Part shown: positions 12,677-22,803 of the stretch, one piece after another
Layout: each line of letters begins with the position of its first letter
Position numbering within the stretch: the stretch's first letter is position 1
Assembly: GCF_000150275.1 (NCBI RefSeq)
Contig: NW_002060969.1
Coordinates: 580,809-644,808, forward strand
Direction of reading: 5' to 3'
Source of the DNA: Trichoplax adhaerens
Taxonomy: Eukaryota > Placozoa > Uniplacotomia > Trichoplacea > Trichoplacidae
Length of the DNA stretch: 64,000 nucleotides
Program-made: the position numbers and the translations under genes
Notes under the pieces: generated by a model
Told to the model about the DNA's origin: nothing
What the model saw: only the letters and a program-made list of their open reading frames with translations
Databases searched by the model: none

Positions 12677-15491
12677 TCTGTACTTGTGCAGTTGACAATT
12701 GTTGATTGTAAATGATGTAAAATATACTTTGTCATGCAATATTGTTGCTTAGATATGTTAACCAAAAATTGACAGCACAATATACCGGATGCCAAGATAT
12801 CGAAGATACTGTAGTACCGGCTCACCACTAAACGAATGAATTGTGATGACGAAGCCAAGCTGGTGTGGTAACCACCTGATTGTATTGTACCGTTACGATT
12901 TTCCAATAAAATTTAAAATTTAAAATCCCGTTTTGTGTCCAAGTTGTTACTATTTGTAAGACAGTAAAAACATCGTTAAGTTTAATTCACTTTCCAAATT
13001 ACTGTATTTGTTTTACTGTTAATATACTAAAAATTTTGGCAAGGAAAAATAAAAATACGTTGCGACGATTGTGAAAATTATGCTACTAAAGCGACTTTAA
13101 TACTGTAAATTCTGAATGATTTCCTTCAGTGCAGTAATCTGATCGTACGATCTTTGCTGCGAGCTGACTCTACACCGTAAATACTTGATTATTCCACAAA
13201 GTCTTGATAAGGTTAATGAAAGATCGATGCAGAGCTTAGAACTACTATAAAGAAATTCCAGAGATGTACAGTACTAACGATCTGTTCATTATCTTTATCT
13301 CGTTTTAAAAAGAAAACTTATTTAAGTTACTAACTGGTATGGGTTTGTACTAACCGTAATAATTTATACTTTTATTATTTTACGCGCTGCTTGACAGTGC
13401 TTCCAGGTCCCAATTAACTTAAGAAGGATGATTCGGTACTGTGCTGTATCTTAGTATGCTTTTGCTAATAGCCAAGCCGTAGTTGCGGATACTGTAGAGT
13501 ACTGTACTGTACTGTACAGTACTGTGTGTATGCAGCCGATGGTAGGATTGAAATTTGAGACCTTCAAAAAAATGAGATCTGAACGTTACAATTTTATTTG
13601 TACACCACAGTATTGTAGTAGTACTGTACAGTACTATACTCAGTATACTGTACTGTACAGTACAGTACAGTACTGTACATGCAATCAGTCAGTAATGTCA
13701 TAGTACTGTACACTATATCATACTGTATGATTCGTGATTATGACGTTTTTATTGTAATTTTGTACTTTAATCGTGGCCATTGATATATAAATTAATTATA
13801 AATTAAATAAAACAAAATTTAAAATAAAATTTATTTGTAAATGATCTGTACTGTACAGTACATGTACGTACAGTAGATAACAAAAATCAAAATAATACAA
13901 TAAAGATTTCTTACGGTTGAATTTTAGCATTTACCTAATACTGTACTGCAAATGCAAGTAGTAAATAAATACGAGTATACAGTACTGTACAGTATAATTT
14001 GTAATTGCCAATGCACATGACTAACGACCTTATGCTGTACACTGTACAGTACAGTACTGTACTTTTACTGTGGTGTACTGTACGTACAGTATGCAGTATA
14101 AATTTGTATCTGCAGTGTGGTGTACTGTATTTTACTGTACTGAAACGGGTACAATGTTACTGTTAACTACTGTACTGTACACTATTCAATATTTTTAAGT
14201 TTTACTGTACTGTACTATACTGTACTTTCTTTTTTTATTTATACTGTAGACTGACAGTTTTTATTAAATTTTAAATCATGTTCATATTCGCCATGTCCAA
14301 TCATTGTACAGAGATCATTGACGTCACCAAGCTATTATTCGCGTAAAACGGATCTCATATGAACGTTGCACAATTGTACAAGAGAAGACCTGGACTGATC
14401 ACTCTTGGACAGACGGACACTTTTGGTCTCATCTCGTCAAAATATTGTGCCAAACACCTCGCTATGACATTACTTTAGTATGGAGACAGACGATCGATTT
14501 TAAATGCACCCATTTTTTCCAAATTAAGTAATATTACTGTACTGTACAGTACAGGGCGTTCGGAATGTGTTGCAACGAAATCCATACAAATTTCTGTAAA
14601 TTGTTGCGTATATTTCCGATTTTTTTTTTTTTTATAAGAAAGCCTATGAGTTGAACGGTATGGATATGAGAGGCATGTCGTACTCGCGCGCGCAGTCGTA
14701 ACGCAAATGTTCATCAAAGTTAAATGTTTAATTCACTATTTCCAGTGAATCTTGTTATTATCTATTAATAAGTTCTGCTTGGAAACAGTTATATAAAATC
14801 GTAGATGTTATTTAATCTAAGTTAGTACCAGTGATTTAGAAAATGGGACACGGAAGGTCCGTACTAAGTAACCATTTTTCGATACTTACGGAATCATTCG
14901 GTAAGAATAGTCTATCTGCCTGAGGGAGTTGATCATTCCAGGCCTTCTTCCAGTACTGTACACTGTACAGTACAGTACCACAGTACTCACAGCCGAATAA
15001 CTTACAGTACTGTACTGTACTGTTCAGTGCATTGATTTGATGCTTTAGCCAATGTACTGTACCGTACAGTATACTTTTTTGTTGGTTCTCTTATTTTCTC
15101 AGTATTTGCTATGTATGTTTTTGTTATGTTTATAGAAACTCAAACTAATTTTATTTTGGATCAATTCGATTGGACTTATTTCTTTCTTACTGTTAGTTTT
15201 TTTTATTGATTATCTGGATCAATACAGTATTGTACAGTACTGTACTGTACAGTCCTGTACTGTACACTGTGCAGTACAGTACTGTACAGTACTGTATCGT
15301 ACAGTATCACCATTAATATACAGTATGTACAGTACAGTATGACTGACTACGGTACCGCTGTCATCAAATTCATGAGTGTACAGTACAGTACATTACGTCT
15401 GACCATAGTGATCCCATTCCCAATCAACTGCCGACTTCACGAAATGTGTTTTACGTAAAAAACGAATATACTGTATAATAACAATCTAATA
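12677..15491. promoter_or_regulatory. Divergent INCENP/TMEM138 intergenic region loaded with GTAC palindromes
   Basis: The 2.8 kb between the two divergent start codons holds dense arrays of TACTGTACAGTA-type words. They lie near 13256-13275, 13436-13455, 13495-13525, 13618-13680, 13846-13875, 13978-14060, 14075-14235, 14535-14555, 14950-15080 and 15210-15390. The repeats are imperfect and occur in tandem and as self-complementary blocks, on both halves of the region. A poly-T run lies near 14618-14633. No conserved coding exon was recognised. The position suggests a shared bidirectional promoter region; that role is inferred. Confidence 0.7.
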
Positions 15492-17063
15492 ATGTTGGTA
15501 TCTAGATATCGCGCAATAATCTACAGCCAGTTCGTCTTGTTACTTATTGATCTCTTCATCAATGCTTTTGGATCACTTCTTAGCGATCGAGATGTCATCC
15601 TACTCGTTATTTATATGTAAGTATCATACGTACAGTACTGTACTGTACTTTAAATCTATACAGTACTGTATATACAATAGTTATATTACCTATACACTAT
15701 ACTGTACTGTATATGTTATACTGTACTGTATACAGTATAATATATATATATATATATTAACGGAATGAGAAAAAGTTCATCAGATATTGCAGATCTCTAC
15801 TATACAATACTGTAAATTATTGTTATTAAATTTTACCAATTAATTAATTAATTTACTATTGCTACTACACTATGCCAGGAACTTCTAAATTCTGAGAGAA
15901 AATTTTATTAGAAGTCCATGACCATGCCCTGACTGTGCAATATACAGTACTACCATGGAACTGCTAGATATATGGAGCATCTAGTAGTCCATGGTACTAC
16001 CGTACGTCATGAACACTAATCATACAATATTTTTTGATTGATACTTGATTTCTAATTGAACGTTATTTTATATCAGGAGTACTTATATTTCTGTATAGTA
16101 GTCACAGCATAATTAATTAATTTTTGATAAAATTCGGGTTTCATATCTTAGCCGGAAAGAGTTGTATTACACAACTCTTTCCACTCAACTTGTGTAGTTG
16201 TGGCATGTGGCCTCCTGATGATCGTCATTATTTGAATCATACATTCGCACTGTGCTAGATAAATGTCGAGGAGGACAAGCCTAACGGTAGAAGTTTAGTT
16301 TTATTACACATTATAAGCTTCAGTGGCACCGCAAAAGCGCTAGAATTGCAGAATCCGAAAATCAAATATTGAAAATTTGCAGATATCATTTAAAAAAGTG
16401 TGGCAATGGTGCAATCTACCTACAGCCTTATCCCTTAATTGCTTCTTTATATCTTAAACCTATGTAGAGTCCAGCTCCTGTGCCTGGTATTCAACTTAAT
16501 TGTTATATTCCTGGTCTTCTTTAATACTTACGTTTTTCAAGCTGGCCTTATGAATCTGTTGGTTAGAAAATTTCGGATGGCCATTTGTATTAATGTGATT
16601 TATGCTTTGATCTCTGTGGGTATTCACGTATGGACATTGGTAGGTTTAAATTAATTTCATTAATTAACTATTGAATTGCGCATCAGTTTAATCTTGTTAA
16701 AAAGTTATTGTAGCTATTTGATAAAACCGCTAAAGTTGAGCGTGTGGGTGTACACTATTTTAAACACTTTGTTTCTCAAGATAAAGGTGTGGGGCCAAGG
16801 CTCAAGTACATACATTTGGGAACCTGGTTACCAGGCGCTGTATGTAGTCCACAGAGTTGGTAAGCCTTTAAGATGATACCCTCATGAGTATTGGATGCTA
16901 TACTATACCAGTAATCTTTAAGTAATAGTTAATTTATCATTTTTCGTTTTTAGCTTCTGTATTTTATTACTACTTCTACAAGAGAATGGCGTTAAAACTA
17001 GGAGATCCGAGGTACTACAAAGATTCGGAATGGTTGCGAAAGGAGTATGCTCGATCTCACTAA
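15492..17063 (+). CDS. TMEM138: Transmembrane protein 138 (ciliary protein)
   Basis: join(15492..15616, 16468..16639, 16781..16859, 16954..17063), in frame, 161 codons plus stop (human, from memory, 162). The start ATG at 15492 opens [20 protein letters not shown], which aligns with the human N-terminus without gaps. Diagnostic blocks are [15 protein letters not shown] in exon 2 and [13 protein letters not shown] with WLRKEY in exon 4. Four hydrophobic segments are visible, near residues 9-27, 36-62, 75-90 and 115-133, as expected for this four-pass membrane protein. In vertebrates it is needed for primary cilia and Joubert syndrome maps to it. Exon 1 is immediately followed by a GTAC-repeat cluster at 15630-15740 in intron 1. 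An AATAAA lies near 17264. The 3' end converges with SSBP1. Confidence 0.97.
15630..15757. repeat. GTACTGTAC cluster and (TA)n in TMEM138 intron 1
   Basis: CAGTACTGTACTGTAC, then several TACAGTACTGTA and ATACTGTACTGTAT words, end in an alternating TA run at about 15738-15757. All of it lies directly downstream of exon 1. Confidence 0.85.
15946..15998. repeat. Imperfect inverted repeat in TMEM138 intron 1
   Basis: AGTACTACCATGG..CTGCTAGAT at the left pairs with ATCTAGTAG..CCATGGTACT at the right, with a spacer of about nine bases. It resembles a foldback element. No coding role is evident. Confidence 0.65.
16154..16182. repeat. 12-bp perfect inverted repeat in TMEM138 intron 1
   Basis: GGAAAGAGTTGT, five bases, then ACAACTCTTTCC. 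It is a second foldback within 200 bp of the one at 15946-15998. Confidence 0.8.
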
Positions 17064-18257
17064 TTTATAATTTTATAACTAAATTAATTAACTACACTTA
17101 TAATCCATCTTGTTTCATATTTTGTACATATAGTAGTGCTTGATATAATGTTACTTGTACTATATTTAATATATATATATATACGTAAATCCGCACTCTT
17201 ACCGTGTGAAGACTTCGGACGATTCTTGCTAATTCTAAAATAATTGAGACTGATATCTCTGGATAATAAATATCAGATTTTATAATTATATAATGTTACG
17301 TAAAAATAGTGAAAAATCTGTAATATCGGTCCACATTAACTAGCACGCAACATATAATTATCTACCGATAATTTTCATAGGCGAATTGTACGGACATCCA
17401 TGCGGTAGCTTATCATATCGAATGCTATAAAAGTGAAAATGACGCAGCTTTCACTGCTTCTATGAGCTCAGTGCAGGCCGTACAGCAGAATACACCTGTC
17501 GTACGTTAGGAAAGATAGCAATATTTCTAGAGGAACTCACTAATTTATTAAATAGATATTAGTCAGAAATTATCGTTGGACTTATTGTAAGATCAAGAAA
17601 TGCATTGCCTAAAGGTTAAATTTAGAGTAATTGAATGCGTGTCCGTCCTTTTAGCAAGTTTCAATAATGTGTCTATCCTGGATTACATAAGTACACCCAT
17701 TCACGGTTCGATTTCGACTTAAATCCATCAAGTGTTAGTAGAATCGACTCCCAAGTCGAATTGATCCAGGCGTATACATAAGAAGCTGTACAATGTACAC
17801 TTTTCTGTCTCTGATTTGGAAGTAGAGTTTCACGATGCTGTAAATTGTTGCGCGATAAACAGTATGGTAAGATACTCGTATATGATGACACATTTATTTA
17901 TATGACAGAATTAGCTGCAAACAAAACGAATGAATTGGAAAAACTAACGATGTTCGCAATAAGTATCGTTTTTGTTGTATTACGTAGAAGAGCGACGAGA
18001 TAACCATGACACCTTTAGCACTAGCAAGCCTTTTTACCACATTGAAATCCTTCGTGATTTCGAAAATTAGATATAATAGAATTACATAGTATGAAATGTA
18101 TACATAAAGAATATTGAACAGTTTCCGGCCTTTTGCAATGTTCAGTACTACACTATATCGAAAAGGATAGCTGCATGTATTTACTGCTGCTCATAAATTA
18201 GATTAATATAACAGGATAACTATTACTTTATAGAAAGGAATTAACGCTATTAATTCG
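17064..18257. other. Convergent 3' intergenic region (TMEM138 / SSBP1)
   Basis: AT-rich sequence between the stops of two converging genes. It contains a short TA run near 17165-17185 and AATAAA near 17264. GTAC palindromes are essentially absent here, in contrast with the 5' flanks of the same two genes. No exon was recognised. Confidence 0.6.
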
Positions 18258-19394
18258 CTAAGCTTCGTATGAATCTTCCTCGGCTATTTCTTCGATTTCG
18301 TTTTCGGCTTTAGGGAAGGATAAAGCTATGAGGTCATCTAGGCACAAGAATAAATTTTTAACTTTTTACCCCTTATAATAATTTGAATTAAAATATGCCA
18401 TTGCAAATATTAACCTTGCAAACAAAGTGTAATGTGAAATTAATAATGCGTGTGTAAGTGATTAGCAAGCTTACCTAAAACTATATATGCGGAAGACCTC
18501 GGTCTACCTTCACTATCTACAAATCTCCCATATGATAATCTACCATTAAGTAAGACCCGTTGCCTGAAAATACAATTGCAAATCATGTACGCGTATTAAC
18601 TATTACTGTAGCAAATCTATATACAGGACGTAGTATTACAAACTTCATACCCCTTCGTTACTGTTTGCATGATATAATTCTGTAACGCAGGCTTGTAAGC
18701 GAAGATGCTATGCCATTCCGTTTTAGTTGTCAAGTGTCCTGCCCAAAGCAGATAAATGTAAGGAAGAGTTATCCCAAATTCAAATATAAATTACGTTACC
18801 ATTTTCTTAGGTCACCATACGTACAAGAAGGGAAAGGTGACTACAGTACCCTTTTACAAGTGGAACAAGTGAGTAGAAACTTTCTATAGTATAATACCTG
18901 AGTCTTCATTTTTAACAAACCATGACCTATTCGTGGCAACAGAGAATCTGACACTTTTATCATCCACCTTAACGGGATCATTTCCAACATTTCCTAGCAA
19001 TTGCACATGATTGATGCCTAAAATGAGCAAACGATCACAAAAGTTTATTATCGAACGTGACTTTACTAATATTACATCCACCAATTTAATGATACAGCAC
19101 CACGACTACTATAATTAGGGTAATATATCTCGTCAATTCTCACGAGTTATACCATATTAGATGCAACGATAGTAAAATAAAAAGAAGCATATCGAAAACA
19201 AAACGGTATCTTGGTCAATTTTGTCACCAAAATCAATCAAGTTCCATTCACATAATGCTGCATTGAACATAATTCTAATTGATCTTACTTCGGATTGGTC
19301 GTCTCGACTCCTCGTTTCTTATAAGTCGCGAGGTAACCTATTACAGCAAGAAAAGATCCAGCACACGTTGTCTTACAGACGTCAAGGAAGCCAT
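18258..19394 (-). CDS. SSBP1: Mitochondrial single-stranded DNA-binding protein
   Basis: complement(join(18258..18337, 18475..18563, 18651..18738, 18898..19017, 19289..19337, 19377..19394)), 147 codons plus stop (human, from memory, 148). The protein coats single-stranded mtDNA during replication as a homotetramer. The OB-fold signature is complete: INHVQLLGNVGNDPVKV, then FSVATNRSW, then KTEWHSIFAYKPAL, then KGQRVLLNGRLSYG, then RSSAYIVL. A Glu-rich tail ends in EEDSYEA. The first two short exons give MASLTS and an Arg-rich stretch (TSRLIRN, SRRPIR), as expected for a mitochondrial presequence. These two exons are less certain than the rest because they rest on splice sites and frame alone. 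GTAC repeats begin only about 45 bp upstream of the start codon. Confidence 0.94.
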
Positions 19395-20240
19395 GCTTTG
19401 ACTACTGTAGTTTATCTATCTGTAAATGGTTCAATCTACAGTACGATACTGTACTGTACACTCTAAATGTACTGTACACTATTATCGTACATACAGTACT
19501 GTACTGTACTGTACTGTACAGTACTGTACACTGAGTGTACAGTAACAGTACACAATGATACTACAGTACTGTACAGTACGTGGCACGTACAGTACAGTAC
19601 AGTATTTCAGTCCATCAAAAACAAATGGCCGAATTTAGAATATCTGTTGGACGTTACGTAAATTCGTCTTGCGCGAGTACTAAAAGTGTGTAAATTGACA
19701 AAATTTTTAAATATTATCGGTGTGCAATAGTTAACATCTCAGTTGAGAGGGGGTAAGCAATGATTCAAACAACTTTTGCTATTCTCATATGGTCTACTGT
19801 ACATTGTACAATAGTGTACAATACAGTGTACAGTATAGTGCAGTAATGAGCACTGACTATGGATTGCACCCAATAGGATTGTATGGAGCACTGGTATACT
19901 GTACAGTACAGTACTGTACTAACAGTGGTAGATGGAACAAACCGAGTTACGTCGTTTAGCATTAATTTTCCATGATATCTGTTAAATCGTTAAATCGGCT
20001 ATTTAATTGCTTGTTTGCCCCTCGATGCTGTCGGGGACTGTAATAAACCGGGATTTACTGCGCTGTACAGTACAGTACTGTACTGTACTGTACATTATTA
20101 CATTACAGTATTTAGTATTCCATGGTACTGAGGAGTACAGTACTGTACAGTACCGTAGATCCAGCGTGTGGTGTGTACAGTACTGTACTATAATCTGGTC
20201 AGTACAGTACAGTACTGTACTGTACTGTAACCAGGTCTTT
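19395..20240. promoter_or_regulatory. SSBP1 upstream region with dense GTAC palindromes
   Basis: Three dense clusters of GTACTGTAC/GTACAGTAC words occupy about 19437-19605, 19795-19925 and 20060-20235. The first starts about 45 bp from the SSBP1 start codon. No coding exon is recognised between them. The clusters are proposed as promoter-associated DNA. Confidence 0.75.
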
Positions 20241-20384
20241 ATACAAATTTACTTCCCTACAGTGTTGCAGTACCATAATACTTATTCCCACTAAGATTCG
20301 AAGTGTCATGTAATGTCAAATGAACATGACAACTAGCACTGTCGTGTGGACCTCTAGAGCCGCTAGTAACCTAATGCCAGTAAC

Positions 20385-20451
20385 GACTCAAGGGGAAAAA
20401 TAAAGCAGGGACAACTCAAGGGAAAAATAACTTATTTCTTCCCCTTGAGTT
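20385..20451. repeat. Three-copy ACTCAAGGGGAAAAATAA repeat, one copy inverted
   Basis: Copies at 20385-20404 and 20413-20430 run directly. A third at 20432-20451 is inverted, so the last two form a near-perfect hairpin with a tiny loop. It may be the core of a small foldback element. Confidence 0.7.
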
Positions 20452-21092
20452 ATCACTGCTAGTACTGAGAAACTTGCTGACACTGCTCAGTTTCATCTGC
20501 TGTATGCCAAATTATACCAGTCTACGTACAGATCGTATCTTTTATCTCTACATCATGCACCGGCAAAAGCTGAACGGAATATTTGAACTTAAATAAGTGT
20601 TGCGGATTTATGTTACGTATTTACTAGCGCATACTATTATATTATTGTATTGCATGATTCTTTGCATTCATTCTTATCGGTTACTGAGAGTTTAGAAGTA
20701 TTCGCACGCTACGATTTAACAATAAGGAAAGAAATATACTGTACGATTATGCGGAGGCACATTCATTTACTTAATACATTCAAATAGTCTTCCCTGTTGA
20801 TCACCAAATATTCAAAAGGACTGAATATCTTCACAGGAAATACAGTGCTTTTATTGGCACAACGTATTATGATTCTTTATTTGTTGCTACAAAAAGGCTG
20901 TAGTTCCTTTTTAGTTGCTATTGAGATTATTGTACTACATAAATACGTCATTTAACAATATAAGTAGCTTATCTTGGTATTTACTCGTATTCTCAATTTA
21001 TTGCTTAGTTAATAATTAATTATATTATTAGTAGTATAAGAGACGTTTAAGTTTATCGTAATTTATGTCTATTAGAATGTATACGTGTATAT

Positions 21093-21095
<3 letters not shown>

Positions 21096-21126
<31 letters not shown>
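21096..21126. repeat. (TA)n microsatellite
   Basis: About fifteen uninterrupted TA dinucleotides. Confidence 0.95.
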
Positions 21127-21128
<2 letters not shown>

Positions 21129-22698
21129 GATATGATGCATCGTATCTATGGACGCATGGCTACTCTATTTCTAACATAACGTTATTGTATCATACGAATA
21201 CAGTTTCGAGGTTGATTATAACTATGTTTACTTATTCGAACCATGATTACGAAGTCATATTAATAGCGCCGGAAATATTCGATATCAAACTCTTCTTAAC
21301 AGATAAGGTGTACACACGACTCTTGAGATCCCAGTATTCTGATACGGTTTTCAATAAAATCGATATTATGATTAGTCATTGCTTGTAGTCGTTTAAGAGT
21401 TACAGCACTGCAATTGTATGAGAATGTTCTTAATGGTATTTGCATTAAAACTTATGTTTCAAGTTTTACCTTCAGATTCATTTATTGTTCCATAGATTCA
21501 ATATTCTAGAATGAATTAAATACATAAATGACAGTCTAACTTTTGATGTAATAAGGCTGCACGGGCTATAGTAGTACTACATAAACATACCGCAGTTTTC
21601 ATTAATTATACGAATTATCACTACTCTTACTAAATTTGATAATTTCAGATTGTAAGTTATAGCATCTATATACCTGAATACTAAGAATTTATAACAATTA
21701 TCCATGCAGTGTCCGCAAATGACTATGCTTTACCATAGATGTATATAAATGACGCGTTAGGAATAGGTATGGAGTTTACACATAGGCAATCCTATAAATA
21801 ATCGAGCTACCTTGTACAGTAGTAGAATGGAGCTCTAAGGATGTGTTTATCTCACTGTAATTCATATTTACAAACACATTCATTGAGCTCGATCGTACAC
21901 AAATGCCTAACAATCTGATCATAATCGCTTTCGCTTACGTAAAACATCTATAACATGGAATCGATCTTATCTGTAGTGACCATGCAGCATGTGGGAGGCA
22001 ACAGTTAACCAGTTGATAGTTACTGTTTTTATGTATTAACAATTTAGTATCATTACGAGTTTGGAATAGAATTAGAATTTTTAAGCACATATTAACTGCA
22101 TTGAAAGGTCTGATATGATGGTTAACTGATCTAAAGTATCTTCCTTCCCTCCTGACTTAATTTATTTCTTACCCTGCACAGTTTTATACGCCTGATAGTA
22201 TGAATAAAACAAACCTTCATTATCTTGTCTACCAATCGGGAAGGTACCTTTCGTTGTGAATGCTATAGCAAAAGTTGTAGTATCACATATTATCATGATT
22301 GAATTTTTGGCTGCTTCTGACAATAAGTTCTTTATTTATAATCAGTTTAAAGCTGGAGATATCGACAAATACACTACGACTAACTTCAAACCCTAATACC
22401 TGCTATAACTAGATTAACGTACGTTCACCAAGAAAATGGTAAAATCTCTTACGACCTCTCAGCAACGAAGATAAAAAATCCTCTTAGGAGCAACGAGAGT
22501 TTATGATATCACGCTAGCATAATTATTTAACTTTAGCTAGAGTATTTACGGTAAATAAAATCCCTCTCAAGTATCCTCATTCCTATATGTTTTAAAGCAA
22601 GAGTAACTTTACGATATGATTGAATTGGCTCTTGAAAGGTTAAAAATACTGAATACTGTACTGAAATACGTGTATAAACATATATGTAGTCTAAATAC

Positions 22699-22755
22699 CC
22701 ATGTCAGTAGCCGCTCTTCAGACAATAGCGATGTGAGTATGTAAAGCATGTATAT
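22699..22755 (-). CDS. Candidate extra phase-0 exon of the proline-rich array gene
   Basis: Preceded by TTGCAG and followed by a weak donor (GTATTT), 19 codons, phase 0. The product IYMLYILTSLLSEERLLTW recalls the Leu/Trp-rich units at 23029 and 25503. It may be a true downstream exon, but the donor is poor and no stop-containing exon could be joined with confidence. Confidence 0.3.
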
Positions 22756-22803
22756 CTGCAACACAAGTCTACTTACTCTACTTAAAATTACCATAAAACT
22801 TAC

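Larger units (their letters stand above)
20241..22698. other. Intergenic region with small foldback repeat and TA microsatellite
   Basis: Contains the ACTCAAGGGGAAAAATAA repeat group at 20385-20451 and a (TA)n run at about 21096-21126, both listed separately. On the minus strand at 22162-22227 there is a short frame beginning QDNEGLFYSYYQ and ending GKK-stop, discussed as a possible displaced last exon of the proline-rich array gene. Otherwise nothing is recognised. Confidence 0.5.

Noticed and set aside
12677..12739. Upstream INCENP start at 12739
   Set aside because: It is in frame, but adds 21 residues before the CEN box that relatives lack. The ATG at 12674-12676 gives the usual N-terminal length.
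14475..14717. 80-codon minus-strand open frame between INCENP and TMEM138
   Set aside because: It includes a poly-Lys run from a poly-T tract and a GTAC repeat; no domain or signal peptide was seen.
17695..17730. tRNA-like GGTTCGATT box
   Set aside because: No matching A-box, acceptor stem or anticodon arm could be drawn around it.
19221..20294. Several open frames rich in Tyr, Cys, Thr and Val upstream of SSBP1
   Set aside because: They are translations of the GTACTGTAC repeat, which lacks stops in some frames. The part at 19289-19394 is antisense to SSBP1 exons.
21065..21388. 107-codon plus-strand open frame
   Set aside because: It begins by translating a (TA)n microsatellite, has no splice context and no recognisable domain.
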